Shown: piece after piece, positions 17,236 through 25,697 of the stretch
Layout: each line of letters opens with the position of its first letter
How positions within the stretch are numbered: the first letter of the stretch is position 1
Source: Chloroflexi bacterium TSY
GTDB lineage: Bacteria > Chloroflexota > Anaerolineae > Caldilineales > Caldilineaceae
NCBI GenBank assembly: GCA_019217005.1
Contig: JAHBNG010000146.1
Location: 1 to 34,807, forward strand
Direction of reading: 5' to 3'
DNA: 34,807 nt
Position numbers and translations under genes: made by a program
The notes under the pieces: generated by a model
Seen by the model: the letters and a program-made list of their open reading frames with translations, nothing else
What the model was told of the DNA's origin: nothing
Databases searched by the model: none

Positions 17236-18845
17236 TACTACTGTGCATCAAGTAAAGGCTCGATAATGTTCGATTTTTGCACAAGATAATGCGAGCGTTT
17301 AGCGGAAGCAAGACGACGTTGCTTGTAGCGAAGGCGCTCGATAGTCTCAGCGAGTGTCAAGACAGGTTTAGGCAGAACGGCATGGAGAAGTTCAACAACC
17401 TGTGGCAAAGTGAGAGCGGGGGCATCATATTTGAGGAAAAACTGAGAACGAGCCAAGAAACCAAAGGCCAAAATGACTAAGGTCATATGATGATGCCAAC
17501 CGAGCCAACTGCGAGTTTCATATTCGTTGAGTCCGAGAAACTGCTTGGCTTGTTCAAAAATGGTTTCAATGGGCCAACGCAAAGCAGAAACAGTGGCGAA
17601 GTCATCCAAGGAAGTCTCAAGGGGTGCATTGGAGAGAAAGTATTGCAGAGAGCAATCGGGATTGCGGCGGACGATGAGCCAGAGAGCAGAACCGGGGAGC
17701 CCATTGCGGACAGAGACAATGCGGCGACAAGCAATGGAAGCAACGATGAAGCCCTTGGAGCCCTCTTTGAGAACATGCTGTTGCCACTCATGCTCCTGGA
17801 AGGTGTCAGCGAGTTGAGCAACGGTGAGAGGCGTAGGTTCACCAGGCCGGACGCGGAGCTTGGAAGCTTTGCGCCCGCATCCAGATGATGCGGGCAGATA
17901 GGTCTGGGGGCTGGAGGTCCAGACACGAGTCTCTTTGGGCACTTCAGCAAAGTAGCTGTAAGCGGTTTGGCCATCAATGCAGTCAAGCAGATGAGTATCT
18001 TTGCCAAAGGCTTCATCCATAGTGATCCAGCGGATGGGCAACGCACCCAGGGCGTGCGTCTGCTCAATCATGGACCAAGCCAATTCATTTTTTGTTTGGA
18101 AGGTCAGGTCAGTGGGAAGACCGGTTTTGTACCGCTTCTCTGCATACTCATCACTAAACCATTCTTGGGGGATATACAACCGACAGTTCAGTAAGGTATA
18201 GCCATGAGAGCTATTATATCCCAGGAAGACTCCGGCTTGACAGTTGGCGATCTTGCCCAGTTCGCCACACCGCTGCCGCTTGACGCCCACTGACTCTTCT
18301 CCTTGCTTGGGAATGTCGCTCCCATCCAGGAGTAAGACGCCATTTGCGTCTCCCAACAACTCACCTGTCTGTCGAGTATGTTCCGCCAGCATCGCTTCAC
18401 CGCTCCAGCGGCTCTGACCCACAAAGCTTTGCAGGGGGCGTACACCCGATTCTCCTACTGTCGCCAGCGCGATGTTCTCGGCCGATTTGCGTTTGATTTC
18501 GGGGTCTAACAAGCCTCGCATGTAGTGGTACGCATGCTCTCTGAGCCACATGGCTGAAGTATGGACTATATATGGCATGATACTCCTGGAGTTGGTCGGC
18601 CAGTGCCGCCAGTTGCTCTTCTGTCAGTTCCAGCAGCGGCGGGCTTTCCAGTTGGCTGTAGTCATATTGATTGACTGCTTGAGCAAGTTTCATCTTGATT
18701 TCCTTTCATCGAAGACTGCTTCATTTTATTGGCTCTTCAGTCTATCTCATTTTTCCTTTGCATTCTGTTTGCGTTTTGTTAGCAATATGCCCAGAAATAT
18801 AACGAATTTCCTTTGTGTTTCACAATATATTGCTGCACAGTAGTA
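17236..18845. mobile_element. IS701-family insertion sequence with TTAG target duplication
   Basis: Ends TACTACTGTGCATCAA (17236) and TTGCTGCACAGTAGTA (to 18845) are inverted repeats with one mismatch. TTAG flanks both sides (17232-17235, 18846-18849), matching the YTAR target known for IS701. The length is 1610 bp. Confidence 0.9.
17238..18693 (-). pseudogene. IS701-family transposase, one frameshift
   Basis: The DDE transposase is read in two frames. The first starts at ATG 18691-18693 (MKLAQAVNQYDY) and runs to YHAIYSPYFSHVAQR; the second continues EHAYHYMRGLLDPEIKRKSAENIAL to the end LLDAQ, whose TAG stop lies in the terminal repeat. The catalytic residues are likely D in VLLLDGSDIPKQG, D in ITMDEAFGKD and E in LRWPIETIFEQAKQFLGL. 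The shift falls at an AGAGAG repeat near 18543 and looks like a 2-base loss. The joined length, about 480 residues, is normal for this family. If the shift is real, this copy is inactive unless frameshifting occurs. Confidence 0.88.
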
Positions 18846-18903
18846 TTAGGCGCAAATAAGTAGATCCAATTTTTCGCAACGATTAACTCAGGAGAGATCA
18901 ACT

Positions 18904-19752
18904 ATGCAACAGCCAATTTTGGTCACTGGTGCAACCGGACGATATGGCGAACCCGTCGCACGACACCTGAAGGAGAAAGGGTTTCAGGTACGAGTCATGT
19001 CACGCAGTGAAGCCAGCGCCAGAAAACGCTTTGACGAATCCTACGAAGTGGCGACAGGAGATGTCACAGACCTCAACAGCCTGGAAAAGGCGATAAGCGG
19101 ATGTGATGGCGTCCACATCAGCGTCAGCGGTGAAGCGGAACAGATCGGGACGGAAAATGTGGTCAAAGTTGCGACCGAACAAGGATTGCAGCGCATCACT
19201 TACGTATCAGGCACTGCGACTTTTGAAGAAAATGCACGCTTTCCCGTTCTCAAGAAAAAGCTGCTGGCCGAGAAGGCTATCCGCGAAAGCGGCATTCCCT
19301 ACACGATCTTAGCGCCTGCCTTTGCCATGGAAGTCTTGCCAATGCACATTCAAGGCAGTAAAGCCTATGTGTTTGGCAAGCAACCCCATCCGTTCCATTG
19401 GCTCGCCGCCGATGATTTAGGACGCATGGTGGCTACTGTCTATGGGACGGACGAGACCATGAACAAGCGTTTGTTCATCTATGGACCAGAAAATCTTTCG
19501 ATCCATGAAGCTCTGTTACGTTACTGTGCCGTACTTCACCCGGAGATCAGAAAAACCTCAACAATGCCCTTTTGGCTCGCCAATATTATTGCCAAATTGA
19601 CGCGCAATCAGGTAATGGCGACCGCTGTCGAGGTCTATACATTTTACGAGAAGGTGGGCGGCGACGGCGGCGATCCAACAGAGGCCAAGCGTCTCTTGGG
19701 CGAACCCAAGATCACAATAGAGAAATGGCTGGAAAGGAAGCAAGGCAAGTAG
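18904..19752 (+). CDS. NmrA-like NAD(P)-binding atypical short-chain reductase
   Basis: An intact 282-residue Rossmann protein. It opens with ILVTGATGRYGEPVARHLKEKG (glycine-rich nucleotide loop GATGRYG). RVMSRSEASARKRF has basic residues after strand 2, suggesting NADP preference; VATGDVTDLNSLEKAI is the family's D-D motif. It lacks the YxxxK of classical enzymes, as usual for NmrA/HSCARG-like members. These act as redox sensors or as quinone or other reductases; the substrate is unknown. RBS AGGAGA lies about 9 bp before the ATG. It lies 55 bp beyond the IS701 right end, and a membrane-protein gene follows. Confidence 0.87.
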   Translation: MQQPILVTGATGRYGEPVARHLKEKGFQVRVMSRSEASARKRFDESYEVATGDVTDLNSLEKAISGCDGVHISVSGEAEQIGTENVVKVATEQGLQRITYVSGTATFEENARFPVLKKKLLAEKAIRESGIPYTILAPAFAMEVLPMHIQGSKAYVFGKQPHPFHWLAADDLGRMVATVYGTDETMNKRLFIYGPENLSIHEALLRYCAVLHPEIRKTSTMPFWLANIIAKLTRNQVMATAVEVYTFYEKVGGDGGDPTEAKRLLGEPKITIEKWLERKQGK

Positions 19753-19800
19753 CAATAAAATATCCCCTTATCCATTCAAACCAGAAAGGAGAGCCGAACT

Positions 19801-20292
19801 GTGTCTGTCTTCACTATCTTTATGACGCAGATTACCATAAGCCTGATCGCTTGTACGCTACTCGCAGTCGCTGTCTGGCCCCACTTACGTGAGTGGTCGC
19901 TTCGTGATGCGCTAATTCCCCTGCTCTTTATTCAAGCCTTTCGCGTGGTGGCTTTAGGTGTACTCGTGCCAAACCTAGTTGGCACCGACTTTCCACAGGA
20001 AACCGGAGCTATTATCGCGTATGGTGACCTCGCATCAGCGATACTTGCCTTACTCGCCCTATTCGCCGCGACCTTCAATATGAGCATCATGAAGCCGCTC
20101 ACTTGGCTCTTTAACATTGTTGGTTTCATCGATTTGTTCAACGCAATGATCCAGGGATCTATCGCCGAGATGTATCAGTATAAATTGGGACCCCAATGGT
20201 ACGTGCCAACATTTTACACCTCATTTCTTCTTCTTACTCACATTCTAATCTTTATGCTCTTGCTCAGGAAAAGAGAGGCTGAGCAGGGATAA
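19801..20292 (+). CDS. Hypothetical membrane protein
   Basis: A 163-residue protein with a GTG start preceded by AAAGGAG. About five hydrophobic segments: ITISLIACTLLAVAVW, ALIPLLFIQAFRVVALGVLV, LASAILALLALFAATF, LTWLFNIVGFIDLFNAMI and FYTSFLLLTHILIFMLLL. Charged residues at the C-terminus (RKREAEQG) suggest a cytoplasmic tail. I do not recognise a family with confidence. It lies 48 bp after the NmrA-like gene and probably shares its transcript. Confidence 0.75.
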   Translation: MSVFTIFMTQITISLIACTLLAVAVWPHLREWSLRDALIPLLFIQAFRVVALGVLVPNLVGTDFPQETGAIIAYGDLASAILALLALFAATFNMSIMKPLTWLFNIVGFIDLFNAMIQGSIAEMYQYKLGPQWYVPTFYTSFLLLTHILIFMLLLRKREAEQG

Positions 20293-20313
20293 TGAGACGT
20301 TAGACTTACCATA

Positions 20314-20409
20314 ACCTTTGCCAGGCAGATGCCGCTGGATGGAGAACCAGCCGACACCTTTGCGATTGAAGATTATTCCGAGCCGATTGGTCGGGCGATT
20401 GCGGACTGA
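20314..20409 (+). pseudogene. Possible haloalkane dehalogenase-like fragment
   Basis: A 31-codon open stretch reads FARQMPLDGEPADTFAIEDYSE and ends in TGA. The pattern P..IPLDGEPAD....I.DYS resembles the cap/core junction of haloalkane dehalogenases. It has no start and nothing on either side extends it. This is weak evidence for a gene remnant. Confidence 0.25.
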
Positions 20410-20748
20410 TATCGCTGAAATTTTCAAAATCAATGAGAGTTATTTTCGACGAAATCTTGCGCTTCTTGCAACAGAGAGGCCCATTGTTCCCGATCTAAAT
20501 ACCCAATAAGCGCCCATTCCCGAAAGACGCGTCCATTGGGGGCAAATGGTTGTGCTGCCCCTTGCTCAATGAGTTCGTTGACGCGTTGAGCGGGCAGCTT
20601 AACGATGAGATCACTGGTGTTCTTTTCAAGCGAGGCGAAAAACTTACCATCGATGCGTAAACAGGGAAATCCCATCATTGTTCCTCGTTCGGCTGTGCCA
20701 CTCACCAACATCGGTTCGGCCAATTCCCAAAACAGTGAGTTTTTTTGA

Positions 20749-22237
20749 CTTTACTTTCTGGTAAAGGCTTGAGTGACAAAGGGCAAACCGAAAGGGGCGG
20801 AAAAAAGAATCCACCCTGAAAAAACGGGATAAAATGTAAAAATAGTGCTCGGCTAGTTTAAGCAGCGGCATTGAGGCGGCGATGAGCGAGAACGCCTTTA
20901 GGGAAATGGTGTGAAACCGAGGCCTTTTTCCGAAAGTCAGGGTCGAGTTGGTCAGGAGTTGGAAAAAGAGCACTCGAGAGAACACGGCGCAGCCTGCCGG
21001 GAGTGGAGGCTCTCGATCCCAGTAGCCAGTCGGTATGGGAGGAAGAGAAGCGGCTAAATGGGAAAGAAGATTGCCAGCCAGCAGCCCCAGTTCAGGTAAG
21101 CGGAAACAAGCCTCATCGGCATGAACAAATTGACGATGTAAGCCAATCATCTGCTTGGAAGCCAAGGGGGGAGGTTCAACAGGCCAGCGTTCCAGGTAGA
21201 CAAGATAAATGGTTTCAGGCTGCAAAGTCATAACGGTCGCCAAAACCAAAGGTGTGTTGTAGGCCGGATCCTGAATGACGTAAATCGAGTAGGTACGGTT
21301 GGCTGTATCCACCTTGGTTGTTCTGGGGACGAGATTGTGCCATGCTTGATAGCAAATCAGGCGACCACTATAGAGAAAGCGACCAGACGAGTCCGGAGTT
21401 GTAGCCTCGAGTCGCTTTCCTTATAGCTGCGAGAGCGGTCGCACAATATCACCATATTCAGGTGGTCTGCCTTTTTCTTTGCGTTTGGGGAACTCATTGC
21501 GGCGCACTGTGCAGTTAATGGCTTCCCGCAGGACAAATCGGTCTATGCCGCTTTCTAGCATTTCTCTGATTGTAAACCCGGCATCGACCACCGCCACTTC
21601 GTCTGACTCCAGTGATTTCTTCGTCTCTGTCAGCAGCTTTTTCCGAAACTCACTTTCCTTTGTTCCAACCGTGCATCTCATGATTGCCTTGAGCAGTGGC
21701 ACTCGCTTCCCGCCTATCCCCCGAGCTTATCATCACTCCAAAGATGAGCGCGGGCAATGCCCGACGAGCCGTTGAGTTATAGAGTCGGTTCACTTTCCCT
21801 TGCAGCTTCGGTCGCCAGAACCCTGTGATATCTATGCTTTTCACTCGGTACCCTTCTAACTTTTTTGCCTCCCATTCCCTTTCCACTCCACTTCTTCTTG
21901 CCACGACCCCAGCAGACTTGTGATATCCCATGATCCATATCGAAAGCTCCACCAGCTTCGCCGGAGCTCCTCATCTTCAAACCCGCTTTCTTTCAATGCG
22001 CTATGGATTGCTCCTCGACTTTTCAGAAACGACCCATTCAGCATTGCCCACATCAGACGCATTACATTTACGTTTGTTCCCATCGGCGTTACTTGCAATA
22101 CATTCATCAGTACTGCTATAGTTATTTCTGGCGCGGTTAGCATTCCTTCCTCCTTTTTGGGTTCTCTACCTTTTGGATGAACTGCTAACCGCTTTTTGTC
22201 ACATTTCTCATCTCTTTTCTTTTACCAGAAAGTAAAG
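20749..22237. mobile_element. 1.5-kb DDE insertion sequence, copy 2 (inverted)
   Basis: The same ends as copy 1, 1489 bp, in the opposite orientation. Target copies at 20744-20748 (TTTGA) and 22238-22242 (TTGGA) differ at one base. Relative to copy 3 it has a 4-base deletion near the downstream transposase part (GAGAGCCTCCACTCC). Confidence 0.92.
20858..22143 (-). pseudogene. DDE transposase of the 1.5-kb IS, copy 2 (frameshifted)
   Basis: Starts MLTAPEITIAVLM at 22143 and reads to about WWSFRYGSWDITSL before the frame breaks; the later part includes KKLLTETKKSLESDEVAVVDAG and a clean end segment from VDTANRTYSIYVIQ. The tryptophan codon mutated in copy 3 is intact. The 4-base deletion near GYWDREP shifts the last third. 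As in the other copies, the upstream frame ends RPLSQL and stops where the downstream frame takes over. Confidence 0.85.
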
Positions 22238-22295
22238 TTGGATCATTTTCCATCTTTGTTCGAATCCTTGTGTTTGGTCAGATTATTCGTTAGTA

Positions 22296-22346
22296 ACTTG
22301 TGATTTGAAAGTTATTAGCCATTATACTCACTTGTGATTTGAAAGT
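22296..22346. repeat. Direct repeat in the HxlR upstream region
   Basis: ACTTGTGATTTGAAAGT occurs at 22296-22312 and again at 22330-22346, exactly, 34 bp apart. A related GATTTGAAAAT lies near 22640. It is a possible regulator site. The 22254-22685 stretch has no gene. Confidence 0.55.
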
Positions 22347-22653
22347 CAAGACCAAATGTTCTATAGGGACATTTTACTTTGGAGCAGAAATGGGAGAATG
22401 GCATGCACGGATGAAATAGCACATCGATCATCCTACAAATTGCTCAACCGTGCGTTGTATTCGGCTCGCGCCCCGAATGCACATTCTCTCTCATGAAATA
22501 TGCCCGAACGTTGTGAGTTACTTGTATCTCGCAAGCTATCCAGGTATAATTTTTTATAGTTTAGGAAAGTATAAAAATCAGCAGCGAGACAAGGCCCGAT
22601 TCCTGCTGATGGCTGATAGCTGAAAGCTTTTTTCATGTAGATTTGAAAATCAG

Positions 22654-22666
22654 ACGTTCAGAACGT
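22654..22666. promoter_or_regulatory. Candidate operator dyad upstream of HxlR gene
   Basis: ACGTTCAGAACGT is a perfect 6+1+6 dyad 31 bp before the HxlR start. HxlR-type regulators bind dyads near their own promoters, so autoregulation is plausible. Confidence 0.45.
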
Positions 22667-22697
22667 ATATTCTGTTTTTGCGAGTATGGAAGATTTT

Positions 22698-23024
22698 ATG
22701 CCGGAGTTAAAACGATCCACCTGCCCCATTACCAACGTGCTGGACCTGGTTGGTGACAGGTGGAGTTTGCTGATTGTGCGGGATATGCTGTTACATGATA
22801 AACATCGCTATGGCGATTTTTTGGCTTCGGATGAGGGCATCACCACGAATATTTTGGCCGACAGATTAAAGCGTCTTGAGCAATACGGCATACTTGAGAA
22901 GACACCATACCAGCATAACCCAGTGCGACACGAATATCATCTGACCGAAAAGGGGCGCGACTTAGAAGCCGTGATCATGGAAATGGTCAACTGGGGCTTA
23001 AAGTATATTCCCGGTACAGGATAG
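22698..23024 (+). CDS. HxlR-family winged-helix transcriptional regulator
   Basis: A compact, intact HxlR-type regulator of 108 residues from the ATG at 22698, which has GGAAG 5 bp upstream; an ATG at 22686 is possible but has no ribosome site. Family marks are CPITNVLDLVGDRWSLLIVRDMLL, with the conserved Cys at the start, RYGDFLASDEGITTNILADRLKRLEQYGILEK (recognition helix), and YHLTEKGRDLEAV (wing). These dimers repress or activate neighbouring genes in response to redox, aldehydes or other signals. It is divergent from the TfoX/YjbR-like gene, sharing a 440-bp region with direct repeats and a dyad. Confidence 0.92.
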   Translation: MPELKRSTCPITNVLDLVGDRWSLLIVRDMLLHDKHRYGDFLASDEGITTNILADRLKRLEQYGILEKTPYQHNPVRHEYHLTEKGRDLEAVIMEMVNWGLKYIPGTG

Positions 23025-23037
23025 AGTTGGCTTATCT

Positions 23038-23949
23038 CTACTCAATCAAACTTGGATCCAGTGCATCCCGCAATCCATCGCCAACAAAGGAAAAGCCTAG
23101 CATCGAGAGTGCAACCGCCAATGTGGGAAAGAGCGCCAGATGCCAGTAAACCCGCACATAGGCCCCGCTGACACCAACCATCTTGCCCCAGCTAGCGAAG
23201 GGATCATTGATACCAATTCCTAAAAAACTGAGCCCTGCCTCCCCCAACATTGCACCTGGGATTCCGAAGCTAATCGCAACCAGAATTGGTGAGAGAGCAT
23301 TCGGCATCAAATGGCGAAAGATAATACGATTTTGCTTCACCCCAACCGAGCGCGCGGCCTCGATATACTCCTTCTCTCGCAAGGAAAGAATTTGACCGCG
23401 CGTTAAGCGGGTATAACCAATCCAACCCGTTATGCTCAAGGCTAAGATGACCATCCACATGCCTCCGCCAAAGACCGAAACAATGAGAATCGCGAACATC
23501 AAGCCCGGAAAGGCAGTCATAATCTCAACGAGGCGTACAACGACAAAATCGACCTTCCCCCCCAGATAGCCGGCCAACCCTCCCAGGGGAATTCCAATCA
23601 CAACAGCCACAAATTGGACTGAAAGAGCCACCGTCATTGAGGTACGAGCGCCATAAATCATACGGCTCAGATAGTCGCGACCCACCTCATCGGTGCCAAG
23701 CGGATGTTCAGGATGTTCAAAAGGGAAGAGCAAAACGCGGTCAAAATAGGCTTTGTCGTATGGATGTGAGGTCAACAGATCGGCAAAGACAGCCAAGAAG
23801 ACAAAAATAAGAACCAGCACGAGGCCAAAGACTGCCAGACGGTTCTGCACAAAGCGTCTGGCTGCATCCCGCCACAGGGTGCGGTGCCCTAACATATCTT
23901 TTCGGGCAGATTGTTGGCTGGCTGTGACGGCAACTGTGGCTTGGCTCAC
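23038..23949 (-). CDS. dppC: Peptide/nickel-type ABC transporter permease (DppC/OppC)
   Basis: An intact 303-residue permease. The start is GTG at 23949, overlapping the TAG stop of dppB by one base (translational coupling). The N-terminal region RRFVQNRLAVFGLVLVLIFVFLAVFADLL is the usual first helix. HPLGTDEVGRDYLSRMIYGARTS is the DppC signature. The ATPase-contacting EAA loop EYIEAARSVGVKQNRIIFRHLMPNALSP matches the family, as does FGIPGAMLGEAGLSFLGIG. It would form the membrane channel with DppB for a peptide or similar solute. No ATPase genes (dppD/dppF) lie within the window downstream; HxlR follows in the other direction. Confidence 0.95.
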   Translation of the reverse strand: MSQATVAVTASQQSARKDMLGHRTLWRDAARRFVQNRLAVFGLVLVLIFVFLAVFADLLTSHPYDKAYFDRVLLFPFEHPEHPLGTDEVGRDYLSRMIYGARTSMTVALSVQFVAVVIGIPLGGLAGYLGGKVDFVVVRLVEIMTAFPGLMFAILIVSVFGGGMWMVILALSITGWIGYTRLTRGQILSLREKEYIEAARSVGVKQNRIIFRHLMPNALSPILVAISFGIPGAMLGEAGLSFLGIGINDPFASWGKMVGVSGAYVRVYWHLALFPTLAVALSMLGFSFVGDGLRDALDPSLIE

Positions 23950-24920
23950 TAGTTGCCCCCTTCAGCGCCAAGACGAACGCGGGGATCGATCCAAGTATAT
24001 GCAATATCTGTTAACAGATAGGCAATGCCCCATAGAAATGCGATGAGCAAGAAAAGTGCCATGATCATGGGGTAGTCACGATTGAAGACGCTCGTAACGA
24101 AATATTGCCCCAGACCATTAATGCGAAAGGTTGACTCAATAAAAATACTGCCCGTCATCAAGTTGGGGATGATGGTAATCAGAGCAGTCGTCATGGGAAT
24201 TAGCGCATTGCGAAAGATGTGTCGCAACATCACCGCTCGTTCATTTAATCCTTTGGCACGAGCCGTACGTGCATAATCTTGACGCATCACGTCCACAACG
24301 CTGGCGCGTGTAAAACGGGCAATTACGGCTAAAGGTGCTAGCGCATAAGCAACCACAGGCATAACCCAGTCAGAGCAGAAGAGACGCGTTCCAAATAAAC
24401 ATGTGGCATTTGGGCTACTCCAACCGCCCATTGGCAACCATTTCCAATAAACAGCAAAAAGCAAAATAAACCAGAGCGCAACCACAAAATTGGGAACCGT
24501 GATGCCAAGCGTCGCAAAGAAGGTTACCACATTGTCTACCCAAGAATTCTGACGATAAGCCGCCAACAGCCCTAATCCAATCCCAAGTGAAAACGAGAGA
24601 AGAATGGTGACAATCCCCGCTTGGGCCGTCAACTGCCAACGTTTGGCGATCAGAGCCGTTACCGTTGTGGTTGGTTGTTGATATGGAATGCCAAAGTCAA
24701 AACGAAGTGCATTCTTCATATAATTTAAGTACTGGACATAATAAGGTTTATCCAGACCATACTTGCGCAGGATATTTTCCTTGGCTGCGGGAGGAAGCCG
24801 GCCTTTTGTTTCGTCAAATGGTCCTCCAGCAACGGAGTGCATCAAGGCAAATGTCACCATCGAGACAATCCACATGACGAAAATTAAAGAGAGAACGCGA
24901 CCAATAATGTAGCGAGTCAT
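23949..24920 (-). CDS. dppB: Peptide/nickel-type ABC transporter permease (DppB/OppB)
   Basis: An intact 323-residue permease with six helices. The N-terminal TRYIIGRVLSLIFVMWIVSMVTFALM is the standard first helix, followed by LRKYGLDKPYYVQYLNYMKN. The EAA loop is DYARTARAKGLNERAVMLRHIFRNALIP, and the final motif is VFNRDYPMIMALFLLIAFLWGIAYLLTD. It pairs with DppC. It follows the binding-protein gene across an array of inverted octamers that lies directly upstream of its start; no clear Shine-Dalgarno is seen between the array and the ATG. Confidence 0.95.
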   Translation of the reverse strand: MTRYIIGRVLSLIFVMWIVSMVTFALMHSVAGGPFDETKGRLPPAAKENILRKYGLDKPYYVQYLNYMKNALRFDFGIPYQQPTTTVTALIAKRWQLTAQAGIVTILLSFSLGIGLGLLAAYRQNSWVDNVVTFFATLGITVPNFVVALWFILLFAVYWKWLPMGGWSSPNATCLFGTRLFCSDWVMPVVAYALAPLAVIARFTRASVVDVMRQDYARTARAKGLNERAVMLRHIFRNALIPMTTALITIIPNLMTGSIFIESTFRINGLGQYFVTSVFNRDYPMIMALFLLIAFLWGIAYLLTDIAYTWIDPRVRLGAEGGN

Positions 24921-24933
24921 AATCTTATTTGGA

Positions 24934-25008
24934 GACTAGATGACTTCAGGACTGGAAGACTTCAAGACTGAATGACTTCAGGACTAGATGACTTCAGGAC
25001 TAGATGAT
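24934..25008. repeat. Octamer array, forward units GACTnnAn
   Basis: Nine 8-bp units in a row (GACTAGAT, GACTTCAG, GACTGGAA, GACTTCAA, GACTGAAT, ...) followed by GAT. The array faces an inverted array at 25202-25261. Confidence 0.85.
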
Positions 25009-25201
25009 AGGTACATCTGTGCAAAACCATCGTGACCAACAATTTCAGCAAACTATAGGTTCTATACTCGAATCAACTTGAGAACCAGAGTCTGTCTCTC
25101 TGGTAGAAGCGTCGAAAACTCCGTTCCCAAGATAATTAAACATCTAAATCTTGATGATTAACAATCTTTTTGCTGCTGATCACACTCATTACCACTACCC
25201 C

Positions 25202-25261
25202 AGTCCTCTAGTCCTCTAGTCTTCCAGCCCTCTAGTCATCCAGTCTTCCAGTCATCCAGTC
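25202..25261. repeat. Octamer array, inverted units AGTCnTCn
   Basis: Seven full 8-bp units (AGTCCTCT, AGTCCTCT, AGTCTTCC, AGCCCTCT, ...) plus a partial unit, complementary in sense to 24934-25008. It lies 11 bp after the dppA stop on the transcribed (minus) strand. The 190 bp between the two arrays show no gene. Confidence 0.85.
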
Positions 25262-25697
25262 CCCTCTTCATCCTACTCAGATTGGGCAATATAAAGATTC
25301 GATATGGCCGAATCGTTGCCCCAGTGGAACCCGGCAATTCCTTGCGAATCTGGTTCGCGGAAAGAGTCGCCTTGGATATAGGGCTGCACTAAATTCCCGG
25401 CCCAACGGTGACCGATGAAGATACCACCGACATCATCTACTAGGATCCTTTCGGCATCGCGGAACATCTGGTCACGGGTCTGTGGATCGCCGACGAGAGC
25501 GCTGGCCTCGGTGACAAGCGTATCAAACTCGTCGTTCTTCCAAGAATGGCGGCCTGAAGAATGCCAAACATTGCCAAGCAGATTGGCTGGATCCAAGAAA
25601 TCCATGCCATAAGAAACAGCACCAAACTGCAACTCAGTTGGCTTGGCATTCATGGCATCGTTGTAAACTTTGTTGTCTTTGTTCGAGACTTCAATAT

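Larger units (their letters stand above)
20430..22253 (-). pseudogene. TfoX-N/YjbR-like protein split by IS copy 2
   Basis: The gene is in two parts around the IS. The start codon lies at 22251-22253 (ATG GAA AAT GAT CCA), with AAGGA about 11 bp upstream. The main part (20748 down to 20430) reads KNSLFWELAEPMLVSGTAERGTMMGFPCLRIDG and on to WALIGYLDREQWASLL. Removing the IS and one target copy gives MENDPKNSLFWELAEP in frame. The fold resembles the TfoX/Sxy N-terminal or MmcQ/YjbR domain, small cytosolic proteins of unclear role. The restored length is about 105 residues. The duplication is imperfect (TTTGA against TTGGA on the plus strand), so one base has changed or been misread. It is divergent from the HxlR gene. 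Confidence 0.8.

Noticed and set aside
24934..25261. Octamer arrays read as a CRISPR array
   Set aside because: The units are contiguous 8-mers without unique spacers, and no cas genes are present.
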